A DNA stretch of 64,000 bases from Norana najaformis (GCA_964023275.1 OZ029929.1:3909844-3973843); one strand, 5' to 3'; positions 20,905-32,850 are shown, numbered from the stretch's first letter. The notes: a model not told the origin generated them from the sequence alone. Program-made: numbers and translations.

Positions 20905-21958
20905 AATGTGGACCTTGGTGATGACCATTGGCAACAGACTTCGCTGCCGGTAAGAGATGGTGGTCTGGGAATTCGCTGTGCATCTACGCTGGCATTATCC
21001 GCCTTTCTGGCTTCTGCTGCGAGCACCAGCGAACTTCAGGCTTGCATTCTGCCACCGGAGTCGGCTGAGATGCCATACAAACTCGTGAGCTCAGCACTCA
21101 CCGCATGGATTGCCCTGACAGGTACGAGCCACCAACGGGAGCAGCATCACACCGCCAAAACGTTTGGGATACTAGTTGGATAAGCAAGACCTGCACGGAT
21201 CAGCTTGAGTCCGTTAGCCGTCCGTGCGATCGCGCTCGCCTCCTTGCCTCACGACACCACATTCCGGTGATTGGCTACTGGCTCCCTCTGTATCTGCTTT
21301 GGGACTGCGTCTCTCAGACGAGGAGGTACGGTTGGCAATTGGGGTGAGACTGGGCACAACACTTTGCGAACCGCATTTATGCCACCACTGCGGAGGAAAA
21401 GTAGACGTCAGTGGACTACACGGCCTGGTTTGCAGAGCAAGAGGCGGCAAACAACAGCGGCACAGTATGCTGAACGACGTCATTTGGAGAGCGATGAACA
21501 GAGCAAAAATTCCTGCACAGAAAGAACCTCTTGGCCTTTCGAGGGAAGACGGAAGACAGCCAGACGGTGTGACGCTCATCCCTTGGTCGCGTGGTCGGTG
21601 CCTAGCATGGGACGTCACAGTACCGGACACCTATGCAACGTCTCACCTACCTCATACCTCGGTCAGAGCAGGTGAAGCTGCCGACCGCGCAGCCTCGTCC
21701 AAAAGGATGAAGTACACCACCATCACTCGCTATCACGCCTTTGTGGCAGTGGCCTTGGAGACCAGCGGAGCCTGGAGCAAGGAAGGACTGGAGTTCATCA
21801 CAGAATTGGGAAGTCGGACAACAAATGCAACGCATGATCCTCTGGAGACCTCGTTCTTGTTTCAAAAGATGTCGGTGGCTGTTCAACGAGGAAATGCCAT
21901 CTGCCTCTCCGGAACATTGCCATCATGCTCTGAACCCTCTGGCAATGGCGTTTATTAA
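20905..21958 (+). pseudogene. C-terminal relic of a restriction-like-endonuclease LINE, copy 1
   Basis: Three frames must be used in turn (breaks near 21120 and 21220) to follow one protein. It has the post-RT segment DGGLGIRCASTLALSAFLAS, then SGDWLLAPSVSALGLRLSD, a zinc knuckle (CHHCGG...HGLVC), and a PD-(D/E)XK-type endonuclease: KEPLGLSREDGRQPDG then IPWSRGRCLAWDVTV. This order is that of the C-terminus of R2-like LINEs. The reverse-transcriptase core is missing and the frame is broken, so the copy is dead. The 3' end runs into (TAA)n. Confidence 0.7.
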
Positions 21959-21987
21959 CTGAATTTATTTTACTGAAACTGTCACAC

Positions 21988-21991
<4 letters not shown>

Positions 21992-22059
<68 letters not shown>

Positions 22060-22087
22060 TAATAATAATAATAATAATATAATAATA
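21992..22087. repeat. (TAA)n microsatellite between two LINE relics
   Basis: About 95 bases of TAA repeats, probably the 3' tail of the upstream LINE. Confidence 0.95.
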
Positions 22088-22088
22088 A

Positions 22089-23130
22089 TTGTCGGGCATT
22101 TTGCAAGATTTGTTTAGCTCCGTTCGAGATGAAAACGCTGTAGTTGACGTGGCTTCCTCTCGTGATGGAAACCTCTCGCTAGCAATTTCCAGATTGATGA
22201 CCATAGCTAAACACGATGCCTTAGTGCTCCTCAGGACCACATTTAGTTCACCAAAGTTATTGCACACTTTGAGATGTTGCCCGTGTGTGGGTCACCCGTT
22301 ACTGGAGAGATATGATCTGCTGCTTCGTGAAGGTTTTGTCTCTATTTTTAATTTGGCCCTCACAGACCATCAATGGCTTCAGGCCTCCCTCCCCATTAAA
22401 GCTGGAGGTTTAGGCCTACGCTGGGTGTCTTCGCTTGCGCTACCCGCCTTCTTGGCATCCGCTGCAGGCACCCAAACGTTGCAAACTGCCATTCTTCAAA
22501 AAGGCCAAATATCACCAGATTTTCATCTCAACACTATGGTGGAACATTGGTGTGCACTCACCATGACTCCACAACCTAGTACTCATCTCTGGCAGAGACA
22601 ATCCCAGTGGGATAAACCTCTATACGAGATATCGAAAACTACACTTATTACCAATAATAACGACGCGTACCACCAGGCACGTCTAAAGGCGGTGTCATCG
22701 CCTCATGCCGGGGAGTGGCTATTTGCCCTCCCCATTAACTCAATCGGTCTTCGCCTGGATGACGAAGCCGTACGTATAGCCCTAGGTCTCCGTCTCGGAG
22801 CTATCATATGTCAACCACATAATTGCACATGTGGAGCTCTGGTGACTGCTGAGGGGTCGCATGGTCTCTCTTGCCGTTTGGGACCCGGCAGAATGGCATG
22901 TCACGCTTGTCTCAATGACCTTATTCACAGAAGTCTGACGCGAGCGGGCTTCCCATCAGTGAAAGAACCTACGGGTCTTTCTAGAACAGACGGCAAGAGA
23001 CCGGATGGCCTTACCCTGATTCCTTGGCGTTCGGGGCGCAGCCTCCTATGGGATGTCACCGTGATTGACACGGTTGCACATTCTTACTTACAGGCAACCT
23101 CTGTTACAGCAGGAGGCGCAGGATGGAGAT
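22089..23130 (+). CDS. C-terminal part of a restriction-like-endonuclease LINE polyprotein, copy 2
   Basis: One open frame covers the thumb region after the RT core (KLLHTLRCCPCVGHPLLERY, then ASLPIKAGGLGLRWVSSLAL), the SPHAGEWLFALPINSIGLRL block, a CTCG...HGLSC zinc knuckle and the endonuclease core KEPTGLSRTDGKRPDG with IPWRSGRSLLWDVTVID. Acidic and Lys residues of a PD-(D/E)XK nuclease are visible (E of KEP, D of RPDG, D of WDVTV). The RT palm is absent (5' truncation). After about 23130 the frame continues into unrelated SINE-like sequence. It is related to copy 1 but clearly diverged, so it belongs to a different subfamily. Confidence 0.7.
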
Positions 23131-23164
23131 CATCGACGCTTCAGAGATGGCGTATCGATAAAAA

Positions 23165-23260
23165 CACCGGGAGGAAGGCAACGGAAAACCACCTCCCTAC
23201 TTATCCCAAGCACGATGATTCACATTTATACAGCCCCATTCAGGGGAAACTAATCGAAGG
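23165..23260 (+). mobile_element. SINE body fragment
   Basis: GGGAGGAAGGCAACGGAAAA followed by CCACCTCCCTACTTATCCCA resembles the body of the tRNA-SINE just downstream (GAGGAAGGCAACGGGAAACC at 23421). It truncates the LINE copy. Confidence 0.55.
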
Positions 23261-23305
23261 TAACCCGATGCAATGCAGTTTAATGTGAATTAAAGTAACC
23301 CGATT

Positions 23306-23504
23306 GGGACGCGGTGGTGTAGTGGTATGATCTGTGGCTCGTAACCGGAGGGTTGCGGGTTCGAACCTGCCTCAAGCCAATGCGTAGAGACCGTGGACAA
23401 GTTGCTCCCCCACAACTGTCTGTGAGGAAGGCAACGGGAAACCACCTTACTCGTCTCAATGCGGGTGGCATAAGACCAATGGATCTGCCTTCTGGCAGAG
23501 AACT
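23306..23504 (+). mobile_element. tRNA-derived SINE with (TCA)n tail
   Basis: The head GGGACGCGGTGGTGTAGTGG (A box) and GCGGGTTCGAACCTGC (B box) form a tRNA-like Pol III promoter. A body with GAGGAAGGCAACGGGAAACC follows, then a TCA-repeat tail. There is no CCA-compatible acceptor stem, so it is a SINE, not a tRNA gene. Confidence 0.8.
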
Positions 23505-23667
23505 CATCATCATCATCATCATCATCGTCATCGTCATCATCATCATCGTCATCATCATCATCGTCATCATCATCGTCATCATCGTCGTCGTCGTCATCAT
23601 CGTCGTTGTCGTCGTCATCATCATCATCGTCGTCGTCGTCATCATCATCATCATCATCATCATCATA
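23505..23667. repeat. (TCA)/(TCG)n microsatellite
   Basis: About 160 bases of TCATCATCG repeats, an expanded SINE tail. Poly-Asp and poly-Met frames here are artefacts. Confidence 0.97.
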
Positions 23668-23752
23668 GTAACTGGACGTCATGTATTCCAATACAATTTA
23701 ATGTGGTGCGGACTAATGGATGCAATGCGGCGTATTGTCATGTGATACGTAC

Positions 23753-23939
23753 GCAAGTAAGTGCCATCTCCGTTGTTGGTGACCTGAAAGCTGTAGGGAC
23801 TGGGGCTGGTCTCTGGTACGGACGGATGTTGTGGGTCGAGATCTAAACAGGACTCCAGTGGGGCTCCATCTGAGTAGCAGCGAACACTCTCCAAACACAC
23901 GCCGGCAATGACGAACGCAACGAAACTGAGTCGCCCCAT
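23753..23939 (-). CDS. Reeler-domain secreted protein, first coding exon (gene 3)
   Basis: The minus-strand ATG at 23939 encodes a signal peptide (GRLSFVAFVIAGVCLESV) then CYSDGAPLESCLDLDPQH, PSVPETSPSPYSFQV and TNNGDGTYL, ending at a TTGCGTACGT donor in phase 1, the same place as the other two copies. It keeps GAP...C...D..H, TSPSPY and NG.GTY. Its downstream exons should lie between about 15.2 and 23.7 kb on the minus strand. I could not find them; that interval is occupied by the satellite and LINE relics, so this copy may be interrupted. Confidence 0.75.
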
Positions 23940-24182
23940 CCTCTCTCAGCACACACTAGATTCGAATGATGAACAAATTGTCTTCAACGCTGTTTCATTC
24001 CGCGGTTTTAACACTGATTATGAATTAATTAACTGAAAAAGCTTCGGTCTTATCGGTGACTGATTAGGAAACAGCTTGTACAGTCTAAAATGTTTGTCTG
24101 GCATTGCGTATTATTCAAATGTACTACTCACTTACTTAATAGAAAAATGTCACAAATGTTTCTGGCTTCAGGCCACAGCGAC

Positions 24183-24262
24183 TGTTTGTAGTAGTAGTGG
24201 TAGTGGTAGTTATGGTAGTGGTAGTAGTGGTAGTGGTAGTAGTAGTAGTCGTAGTAGTAATC
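24183..24262. repeat. (GTA)/(GTG)n microsatellite
   Basis: GTAGTAGTGGTAGTGG repeats. Confidence 0.93.
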
Positions 24263-24263
24263 T

Positions 24264-24312
24264 ATGAACTTCTATAGAGCCATTATTGCAGTGGCGCTAT
24301 AGAAGTTCTTAG
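24264..24312. repeat. Short palindrome (AGAACTTCTATAG ... CTATAGAAGTTCT)
   Basis: The ends GAACTTCTATAG and CTATAGAAGTTC are exact inverted repeats around a GCCATTATTGCAGTGGC core. Similar text (AGAACTTCTATAGCACCACTG) starts the LINE fragment at 52890, so this is probably a fold-back of a LINE 3' end. Confidence 0.8.
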
Positions 24313-24329
24313 ATTATTATTATTATTAT

Positions 24330-26459
24330 TACTTACTAGATACAGACATGATAATGTATCGATATTTCAATCAACAAACACAGTCGCTGTGTCCTGCAGC
24401 CAGAAACATCTGTGGCATTTTTCTGTTAAACATACAGATTATAAGCCGCGGCAATGTAGCTACATTTTCCGAATTGGAATGAAAATTATTACCTAGCCAT
24501 ATTAGTATCAGCCTATGATAGGCATTAATTTTAGACTGTAGCAGAAATTCTAGGATTAAAAGCAACACGTAAGCACCTGGTGTGTTATGCTGTATTGTAA
24601 AATGATATAACTGAACTCATGCGCAACGCCTTTGACAGGCTTTTCAAAGTGTTCAAGGTGTTTCAAGGTGCGCATAGTCAGGTAGGCAGGCAACAGATAA
24701 GCCTGATAACGGGCAAATATAAGTTCAAAACGTGTCGCTGATGTCAGACTTAGTCGAATGCCACTCTCGCTATAAATAATGTCTGATGACTGCAGGCACT
24801 AATTTCGCTAGAACGCTCACTGTCGTTCTGAAATGATGCAAATGTGTATGGTTGTGCTTCACGGTGGACACGCTTACATTCTAGAGAGCAGTTTTAGTCC
24901 TTTTCGATATTGGCTAAGACAAGACATTAATTTTGAGATTGTTTTCTACACGTTACTTTGTTTCTTGTTGTTTTATTTAAAGTATTCAAATGCTCTTTGT
25001 ATATCCTATTCTAGTTTTGTTCAGATTCTCTTGAAGAGGCGCTATAAAAATAATGCGTTGCGTTGTAATGCAATGCATTGCATTACACCAATTCATTTGC
25101 TTTCTTACTGCAAACTCGTGAAATTCAGAAGAAACCGTTGACGAAGAAACAGAACCTGAACTGATTGAAGAAAAATATGAAAGCATTAGTTTGGCCCTAA
25201 CGCTGACGAACCAGTAGCAAATTGTCCCGCAGGACCCCAAACTGCGGGGCCCCGAACCGAGTCTGAAAAGGTGGGGGTTCGGTCACAGCCTGATAAAGTA
25301 CGGACTTTTACCATTTGTCAACCTGCGGGGAGGCCCGAAATTTTAAATCACGCCATTGTAACGAACAAATGTACCAGCAATAAAACGCAGTTAGGAGTAG
25401 TTGGATATCTTGTCAGACTGAGTTTTAACAACGAAAAACTGATGATTACTAGGTCCAAACACAAATTGTTTGCTATAGTCACAGCTCCTCTAACATTTCT
25501 AAAAATTGCTGTCATATGGACATGATGAAAGATATTTCGACAAAAAGATGTTTTGTCTTGTCCATATGCATCTTTCGGTATTAAATGTTGTAAGTTTTAC
25601 TTTAGCGGAAACTATAACTTTCCGATCCGCCTACGCAGATAAATATGCATATATGTATAAATGTACATATATGTGCAGATATATATATATATAACATGTA
25701 ACTTATCATTAGCAGTTGATATGGATCTCTATTATCGATCAGTAAGCCCCTATAGAGTCATAAAAATTACACGACTAAAGATTATATGCTGTATAGCACT
25801 CTGTTCAAATAATGTTTAGTAGCATTACACACTAAGATGGCTAGATTATGCCGAATCATCGTTGTATGAGAACAATCAGTTATTGTGGTCTGCAATAAAG
25901 GAAGTTACAATAAAGTATTAAATATAACAATAAATCATAAAATTACTGGTTGCAGGCCGAACTGAGTCACGTGTGTTAGAAGTAGACCAGAGTATCAACC
26001 GTTATCAGATATTAATTTCAAGAGTCCACAGCTAAATTAACGAGTATCCTATATTGTTACTGTATGTATGAATTGAATGTATTCAGCTTAGACGAGTTTT
26101 CAAAGCCAAGTGTACAACTGGCTGATTGGCTGATAGCGGAAGAGATAGAGAAACCGGACCTTGGGAAGGTTGCTTTAAGCGCCATCTGTCTGACCATTTT
26201 TACTGTCTGTATTCGCATGATTAGTTTTTCTAGCTAATACTTAAGGCATCTGATATAATGACACATTATCTAGCGCCAATTTTCTTCATCTCCATAGTGG
26301 TGTTATTTTAACGTTCTAGAATGAACGAAGATTGGAACTTACATTGTTATGCAATATGTGTGTTGCACTGTGACCTTTGGATAGTTTTACCTATATATAG
26401 GCGCGATACAAATATTCATCAATACAATATAAAATTCAATTGTTATATACCGGTATAAA
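24330..26459. other. No gene recognised
   Basis: Frames are short and without domains. A GAGGCGCTATAAAAATAATG string with TGCGTTGCGTTG and TGCAATGCATTGCATTAC tails (25035-25085) looks like a retroposon end. An ATATAT run lies at 25676-25693. Confidence 0.45.
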
Positions 26460-26757
26460 CAGTGGCGTCTCCAGGATTGCTTGCGTGGGGGCGAGAGCAT
26501 TTTCAGAGGGGCGTCACATTCTGGCAGTCCGCCATGCACGAGTGTGATAGTAGTAGTAGTAGTTCCAATGTTTAACCACATTTTATAGCATCAAAGGCCG
26601 TTGATGTCCCCCTCCTCCTTTATCCAGCCTTGGGACTGGCCCTATCTGATTACGGCAATGGCCGAGTCTTCGAATCTGGTATAAGGCGCGCAGGCATATA
26701 ACCAAGAGGGGCGCGGCGTGGGCGAACGTCCCCCACGCCTATAGCTAAATCCGCCAC
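26460..26757 (+). mobile_element. MITE-like element, copy 2 (AGTGGCG ends)
   Basis: The element begins AGTGGCGTCTCCAGGATTGC and ends AGCTAAATCCGCCACT, so the first and last eight bases are inverted repeats. It shares the left and right thirds with 5180-5349 and 51474-51645 but has a longer centre containing a GTAGTAGTAG run and an unrelated insert. Confidence 0.65.
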
Positions 26758-26950
26758 TTTATACATACTGTATATATTTAAATTTTGGGCATATATAGCT
26801 TATACATTAGTGTGTAACGACCAATAATTTTCCAAGATTACTTTTCACGTAAGTGCAGGCAAATATATTATGTGTTATCCAACTAATCAGTTCAATAATG
26901 GCTACAATCTCATTATAACTAAATTAAATATATTAAATATACAGACATTT

Positions 26951-27010
26951 ACATGTCCTTATATACATGTATACATAGCGACATGTCCTTATATACATGT
27001 ATACATAGCG
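26951..27010. repeat. 30-bp direct tandem duplication
   Basis: ACATGTCCTTATATACATGT plus ATACATAGCG occurs twice in tandem without change. The unit contains the palindromes ACATGT and ATACATGTAT. Confidence 0.95.
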
Positions 27011-27059
27011 ACATATAACACTACCGTTATATATAAATATATATATACATAGCCCTGTA

Positions 27060-30000
27060 TGTGTGCGCAAATGAGAGTCTTTCGGTAATTCCTTGTGCAA
27101 AATTTATGCACGATTAGAGCTTAACCCACTGATAATTTATAGCTGCTCGGTGCGCCATAGCCCTCGGTCTAATCAACGCAGTCGGTGCCTTGTATGGCGA
27201 GCGAAGGAGTGAGCCATCACTGTCCATCATTCCGCTTCTCGTGACGGATAATTACGCGCAAAGGAGAGAATAGATTGCGACGATGATTGAATGCAATGTT
27301 ACTGTTACGGGGTCGCATTCAACTCAACTAAATTCCGGACAGCGGATGGGACCCAAAAATACAACAGACGCCTAGCGAGGCCTATGTGTCTTTGGTTTCG
27401 GTCTTTCTTGTTTCTCATCCGGGGTACTTTTCCATTCCATTTCACTTCATTTCATTTATTGCTCCACAAAAAAATAACAGCATAATATATTACGTAGAAA
27501 TTCATGTGGGATACAACAGCCAGACCCAGAAAGAACCATGTTCCGCTTATTTGGAACGCCTACGTCACGTGGAATGCTATTTGAAATGACTTACTTGTAA
27601 TGACTTACTTGTATTGACGTACTTGTAATGTATGGATACGGTCAGCTCTTCAGTCGAGCCCTTCTACCTAATGCTCATCAATTTCACACAACACTTATTC
27701 GAAACTATCGTGGATTTTGTGCCTTTTGGACGATGTTCGAGCCTTAATACAGCAACACAGATAGGTTGCAGCATCCCCACAGTGTCACCTTTAGTCAAGC
27801 TCGTTCAAATTATGCTGAGCCTTTTGCAATATGCCATTTGCAATCGGAAAATCATGAATTCGGTTCCATTATGCGAACCAATTGTAATAATAATTGTTTG
27901 AATCCCTCTCTCAGAGGAATTCTCGTCGGTTTGCATTCAATGGAGTCGTCCCTGGTACGTGAGAGACCTACGGATGCGTTACGCTCACCTCGTTAACCTT
28001 TGAATGATCGGTCCGTAGCGGCAGTGTCCCGCTAACTATCTGTCACTCATCATCGTCGGCGCAATCCAGACCAGGGCTCTGAATACAGTCAACCATGGAT
28101 GGGACGGAGTTCGTTGTTTGATCATTAACTGTCTACGCAAGACTGCCACTGGAGATCCTTTCTGTACTGTGTAGTGGTTTTTATATAGCGCCTTTAGTGA
28201 CTCAATATCCGACTGAGCGTCATTCGCACGCGGACAAACTTGTCGTTCTTTCCTGAACTATAGCATCAATTTGTTAGGAACTTGAATGGCGCTATTGAAA
28301 TGACAGATATATGCTTACATACTTACCTTACCTCGCATTACATTACCTTATCCTACGTACCTGACCTTTCCTTAGCATCAGTCTTGTCGCCCATATCTTC
28401 CGCTTGCATAATATTCGCTTAATCAAGTGTTCATCACTGAAACGTGTCCGTTCTTGTGCGTTTGTCTTTCATTCCATCATGTAAGGAAAGGACAACCGCA
28501 TCGGGTAGAGTAAACATTACGATTGGTGCCGGATGAAGTTTTACAGTTATGACTAGGTGTCGAAGCCAGCCCTGGTTCATTGAGACACAAGGTCTCAAAA
28601 AAGCAACTGCAGCTGATCGAAAAGACAAGAGGACAAGAGAGTACAAGCTCGCGATTATCTCACTGCCTTGTCTCTGAGTCTATTGCATCCAGTTTGATGC
28701 AAGTATTCTAAGGGTTGATTAAACACACGTGTTCCCTTCATTCAAAGTCCAGAAGTGACGTGTTCTTTCCTTTCAATGCGCCTATGGATGTTTGAACTGT
28801 ATACAGATATGTTTGGGGTTGTCCAAAGTATATGGGTTACTATGGTTCGATGTACGATCAATCATCACATTAGGTTATCGTATTCGTTTGACTTGTAATG
28901 GATTTTTGATTCCATTCGATGCGATTAACCCTAGCTTGTCGTTTCGTGGCAGGTGCTTGGCCACTGTGCGTGTCCGCGTTTTATGACCTCACAAGACCAA
29001 AGATGAAGGCACTTCCGGCACCATTTTGACGCAGCCTTAATGGACGGTCTAAGAAGCTGCTCTTTTCATCTGATCGATTGAATTTTCACAATGGCCATCT
29101 TTAAAAACTTGGAAAATCAACCATTCAACCCACTGCTGTTCGTAGTTTTGTTGTCGTCATACGATTTTCTGCCAATAGATATTTTATTTCTATCTCTTTC
29201 TCTAGGGAGTGGCCTTGTCCATGATGCGGCGCCAAGCCGACCTGTTCTGGACTCTCCTCCAAGCAGTATGGAGCCCAATGTTCAAAGGTGAAAGATCTTT
29301 CTCAATGGTTCTCGACTGAATTTAAAAGTATATCGGTTAAAAGAACATGTGATCCAAATTTGCTCATTTTCATACTAATTGTTTCAAAATCCTTTGGCTT
29401 CCGGGGCTCCAGCCCGGACTCGGTTGGCTAACTTACGACACTCCTCAGACCCTTTAGCCACTAGATGCTTCGTGCCTTCGGGGCTCACTGTTCCAGACCC
29501 TTCGACTTTCATTCAGTTACTGGACGCCCTGGTTGAAAAATCGCGAACGCCGCTGTGCACAGTCGAATACAGATGTGTTACTTTGTATTACCGTAACAAA
29601 CAACTGAAATAAATTCATATATCCTTCAAATTGCACAGCAATATAGTTATCTATTCTACATTCTTCACTTGAGTACAGCGCAGTATTCAACACAGACCCA
29701 TCATACTATACTCTGATTATAGCATGTGTTATGACATCCAATCATCCCAAACAGAGTACAGCAGAGGCCCCTTGTGTAATTTGGATTGAACCCCCTCCAA
29801 GTGGTTATTCCGGTCCTGATCGGACAGAACTTCAGCAGCAGCAACGGAATTGGCAGCATCGCAAATGGCAGCATCGCAAATGGCAGCAGATGGCGGCAAT
29901 AAACTTCGTCTCTCTTAGCCACTGTAATCGAATGACCCTCGGAGCGAAAGCACTAAAATAAGGACGAAAGAAAGGACAGAAAGACAGATTCGTGGACGGA

Positions 30001-30580
30001 CGGACAGAATGAAAAACAGAGCGAAGAACGGAAGAATGACAAGCAGGACGGACAATTGTTCGGAAAGCGAATTGGAACAGATGAATTGAGAATTGAGAGA
30101 TCGTGTGGAGCGAATTGGAAAGGCGATTGTAATGTGAATTCCATTGTATGCATAGGTTAGGACGCCCATGACACTTTCTGCCAATCTCTATACGATACAC
30201 GAACAATCGTAGATTTAGTGGTAAAATCGTATCCTTTAATGTAGACCCTCGTATGTCGTCAGAATATTTTGTCTCAGCAAGAACTTGTCCACTGTCCGAT
30301 AGAAGAGTAAAACATAGGCCTACATTTGTACAAAGACAGCCACCTATTGTGTGTTTTACACACCAAAACGCCACACCTAAGGAATCGAACTTCAGAACTC
30401 ATTTTACCATTATACCCGTTGCAGCAAAGATAACGATCGTTTTGAGGTCTGCTTAACAGCGCCATAGTTGACAAATTTTTATCTATGAACCAAAGGAATT
30501 TTGCCAGTCTAGCCGGTTACCGACGAAGATGAAAGATGTCGAGTCGCCTAACTGGGTTCTTGCGCAATCGTTTAATATGT
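27060..30580. other. No gene firmly recognised
   Basis: The stretch contains repeated GACTTACTTGTA-type units (27590-27628), a TTTTTATATAGCGCCTTTAG string of the dispersed family (28180), and GGCAGCATCGCAAAT twice (29851-29885). A possible 82-base exon at 29206-29287 is discussed under rejected items. No domain-bearing frame was seen. Confidence 0.45.
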
Positions 30581-30586
30581 TTAATG

Positions 30587-31577
30587 TAGAGCTGCTTTTC
30601 GATTAAAAATTTTAATCGCGATTAATCGATCGATTAAAATTTTTAATCGCAGTTAATCGCATTTTAATCGCATGTTAGAAAAATGAGCAATCCCAGTTGG
30701 ATTGCAATTTTACAGTATTTAATATTTCTAATTTATATGCAATGTCCAAAGTAAAATGTTTAAAGTAGCTTTAAAATGTTTATTCTTTTAAATGCAACCA
30801 CTTGTTGAAGCAAACAAGTTTATCCACATTACATGCAGTTGGGTCCAGCGATGCGAGCTTCTTACGAACAATGTGTCCTGGCAAAAATACTCGTTGACAA
30901 TGGTTAGTCGTTGCTGGTATGATAAATACTTTTTAACCATGGTGGATGTTGACGGATCGGCCATTCATCGCAAACTATTTTGTGATGGCACTGGTTATGC
31001 TTTCCCATTTGCCCTCGTCCATTGGCTTAGACATCTCCAGCTTCTGAACTAGGGTTGCCTGGCAGGTTCCGTTTTACCATCTGCTGAAGGTAACGTTGAT
31101 GTCTTATCACGTTCAGTAGCGGTAAACGCATGAATGGTACGCAGGCAATAGTTCAACGACGAGTTGATATGGTAGTACCTATTTTAAACACTCTTGCAAT
31201 ACTCTACAACGACTTGTCATCCGTATTAAAAATAAAATGTCCGTCCAATATTGTCTTTTCTAGTTTCCTTGACTCAATTCTTTACGTAAAACCTAGTTTG
31301 TAACCCCTGAATTTAATATCACAATCGAATTTACAGAACGCGAAAAAGCGCAAAAGAATAGGAAACAAACAACCATAGATATAATAAATGTCGACTCTGG
31401 CAAGCATTGAATATTTTCTAGATGAATTTTCATCGCGCTAATTTTGGTCGACGAGCGCTCGCGACAAGAAAGAAAGACTAAGTTCTTAACGCGTTAATCG
31501 TTGCGTTAAAAATTTTAATCGCAAAAATTTTTAACGCGTTAATCGCACGCGTTAACGGCGATTAATCAACAGCCCTA
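30587..31577 (+). mobile_element. Non-autonomous hAT DNA transposon with 8-bp target-site duplication
   Basis: The element starts TAGAGCTGCTTTTCGATTAA and ends GCGATTAATCAACAGCCCTA, whose complement TAGGGCTGTTGATTAATCGC aligns with the start. It is flanked on both sides by GTTTAATG (30579-30586 and 31578-31585). TA(G)GGGCTG-type ends with an 8-bp duplication are diagnostic of the hAT superfamily. The 991-base interior has no transposase; both ends are packed with TTAATCG/CGATTAA subrepeats. A non-autonomous, probably old insertion. Confidence 0.85.
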
Positions 31578-31579
31578 GT

Positions 31580-32560
31580 TTAATGTAGTCCTTCTTCAGG
31601 GTGCAGTTACTGAAGAAATAGAAATGCCAACCTCTCTAGTGTCCTTGTAAGTTGTGTGCCTTGTAAGCTATGTGTCTTGTAAGTTATGTATCTGTAAAGA
31701 CATAGTTGTTTGGCTTAGGAAAACACCGTCATCATCAGACAACTGGAAACTGAAAGGCAAATCTAATCTCAAATTTCTGGGTCTGTAACAGTAAAATATG
31801 CTTGTAAATAACAACGAAGTCATTATTTGAGAAATAAGTAATTGGTTAAAAGTGTGCTTTTGCTAAAATTTTTCGTTTTATGGCACCGTTTTTAGTTAGT
31901 GACTTAAAAATAACATGCAAATCAAATACAAGCACTTTATTTACAATTTTTAAGGATTCCCACTTTATGAATCACGGCAGATAACTAGTAAATGTCTGTA
32001 TATTTAATATATTTAATTTTTTGTTTTGCTGCATATGAAATAATTATAATATAATATTTCGAAAAGGAAAATCGGGGTGTAGAAACTAGCATTGGCAGTC
32101 CCAGTTTGAGCGAATTTTCGTTGAACGTTTTTCTCGTTGCGTTGGGTGAAGACGCTTTCAATTTCAAGACAGCAATCCCTCTTAAGCACTGTTTATGACT
32201 TAATTATCCGGCCATGTCGTGCTTCGCTCAAATGAGCTGCCAACGCCTTTTCGATTTCCATCTCGCCTTCTCGTTCGTCCTCCTCCTTCCTTTTTGTCTT
32301 TGTCTCGCTAGGTCTTCCTCTTTCCATTCTCCTCTTTCTCTATTTCGCCGCCTCTCTCTCCCCTGCTGTTGTTTTTCTGATTTTATGTTCTACGGCATAT
32401 TGCCCGTCTTCTCCATCTTCTCACGCTATCTCACTCTATCCCGCGATGTCTTCTCCACCTTCTCACGTTATCTCACTCTATCCCAGACTGCCTTCTATAA
32501 CATCTCCTTAAGACGCATTTTCTGTCTGCAGTTGATTTTCTCACGGCCTTCTTCTCCTTA
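31580..32560. other. No gene recognised
   Basis: CTTGTAAG-type short repeats (31645-31695), AT-rich DNA, then a pyrimidine-rich stretch (about 32265-32570) with two near-identical TCTCACG(C/T)TATCTCACTCTATCCC units. The 115-residue frame here follows that composition. Confidence 0.45.
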
Positions 32561-32564
32561 GTCC

Positions 32565-32850
32565 TTTTATCGTAATCGTAGGCGTAATCGTAATCCCAAG
32601 ATTTCTACAGCGTCCAACGAAAGCCACCGGGGACCAGCTAATTCACAGGCGCTTAGTCAAAGCAAAATCTATAGGCAAAAGTGTTCGGTTCCAAGTCAAG
32701 ATCCAAGAGTCAGGCAGAGAGACAGTGTGGCAGCTACGGTGGGTGATGTCTGGGATTGGTGCAGAATGAAGGTTAGGAGGAGGAAGGGGAGTCAAGATAG
32801 GATCTGTGAAAGAGGAATGTTTTAAGTTTTGAGTGAAAGGCCAATGCAGA
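32565..32850 (-). mobile_element. CR1/L2-like LINE 3' end, family X
   Basis: Reverse complement of the 5890-6205 type. The plus strand begins with CGTAATCGTAATCCCAAGAT, has TCCAAGAGTCAGGCAGAG, and ends near the SLKT-like C-terminus. Confidence 0.75.

Noticed and set aside
23280..23745. Poly-Asp, poly-Met and poly-Ile frames
   Set aside because: Translations of the (TCA)/(TCG)n SINE tail.
29206..29287. 82-base candidate exon (HDAAPSRPVLDSPPSSMEPN)
   Set aside because: It has an acceptor TTTCTCTAG and donor AAAGGTGAAA, but the Pro/Ser-rich peptide is not recognisable and no neighbouring exon supports it. It could be an upstream exon of the FNIII gene; evidence is too thin to list.
30792..31052. 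86-residue frame inside the hAT element as a transposase remnant
   Set aside because: No DDE or hATC motif visible; the element is best treated as non-autonomous.
32214..32561. 115-residue hydrophobic Ser/Leu/Phe frame
   Set aside because: Pyrimidine-rich sequence with internal short duplications; looks like composition, not a membrane protein.
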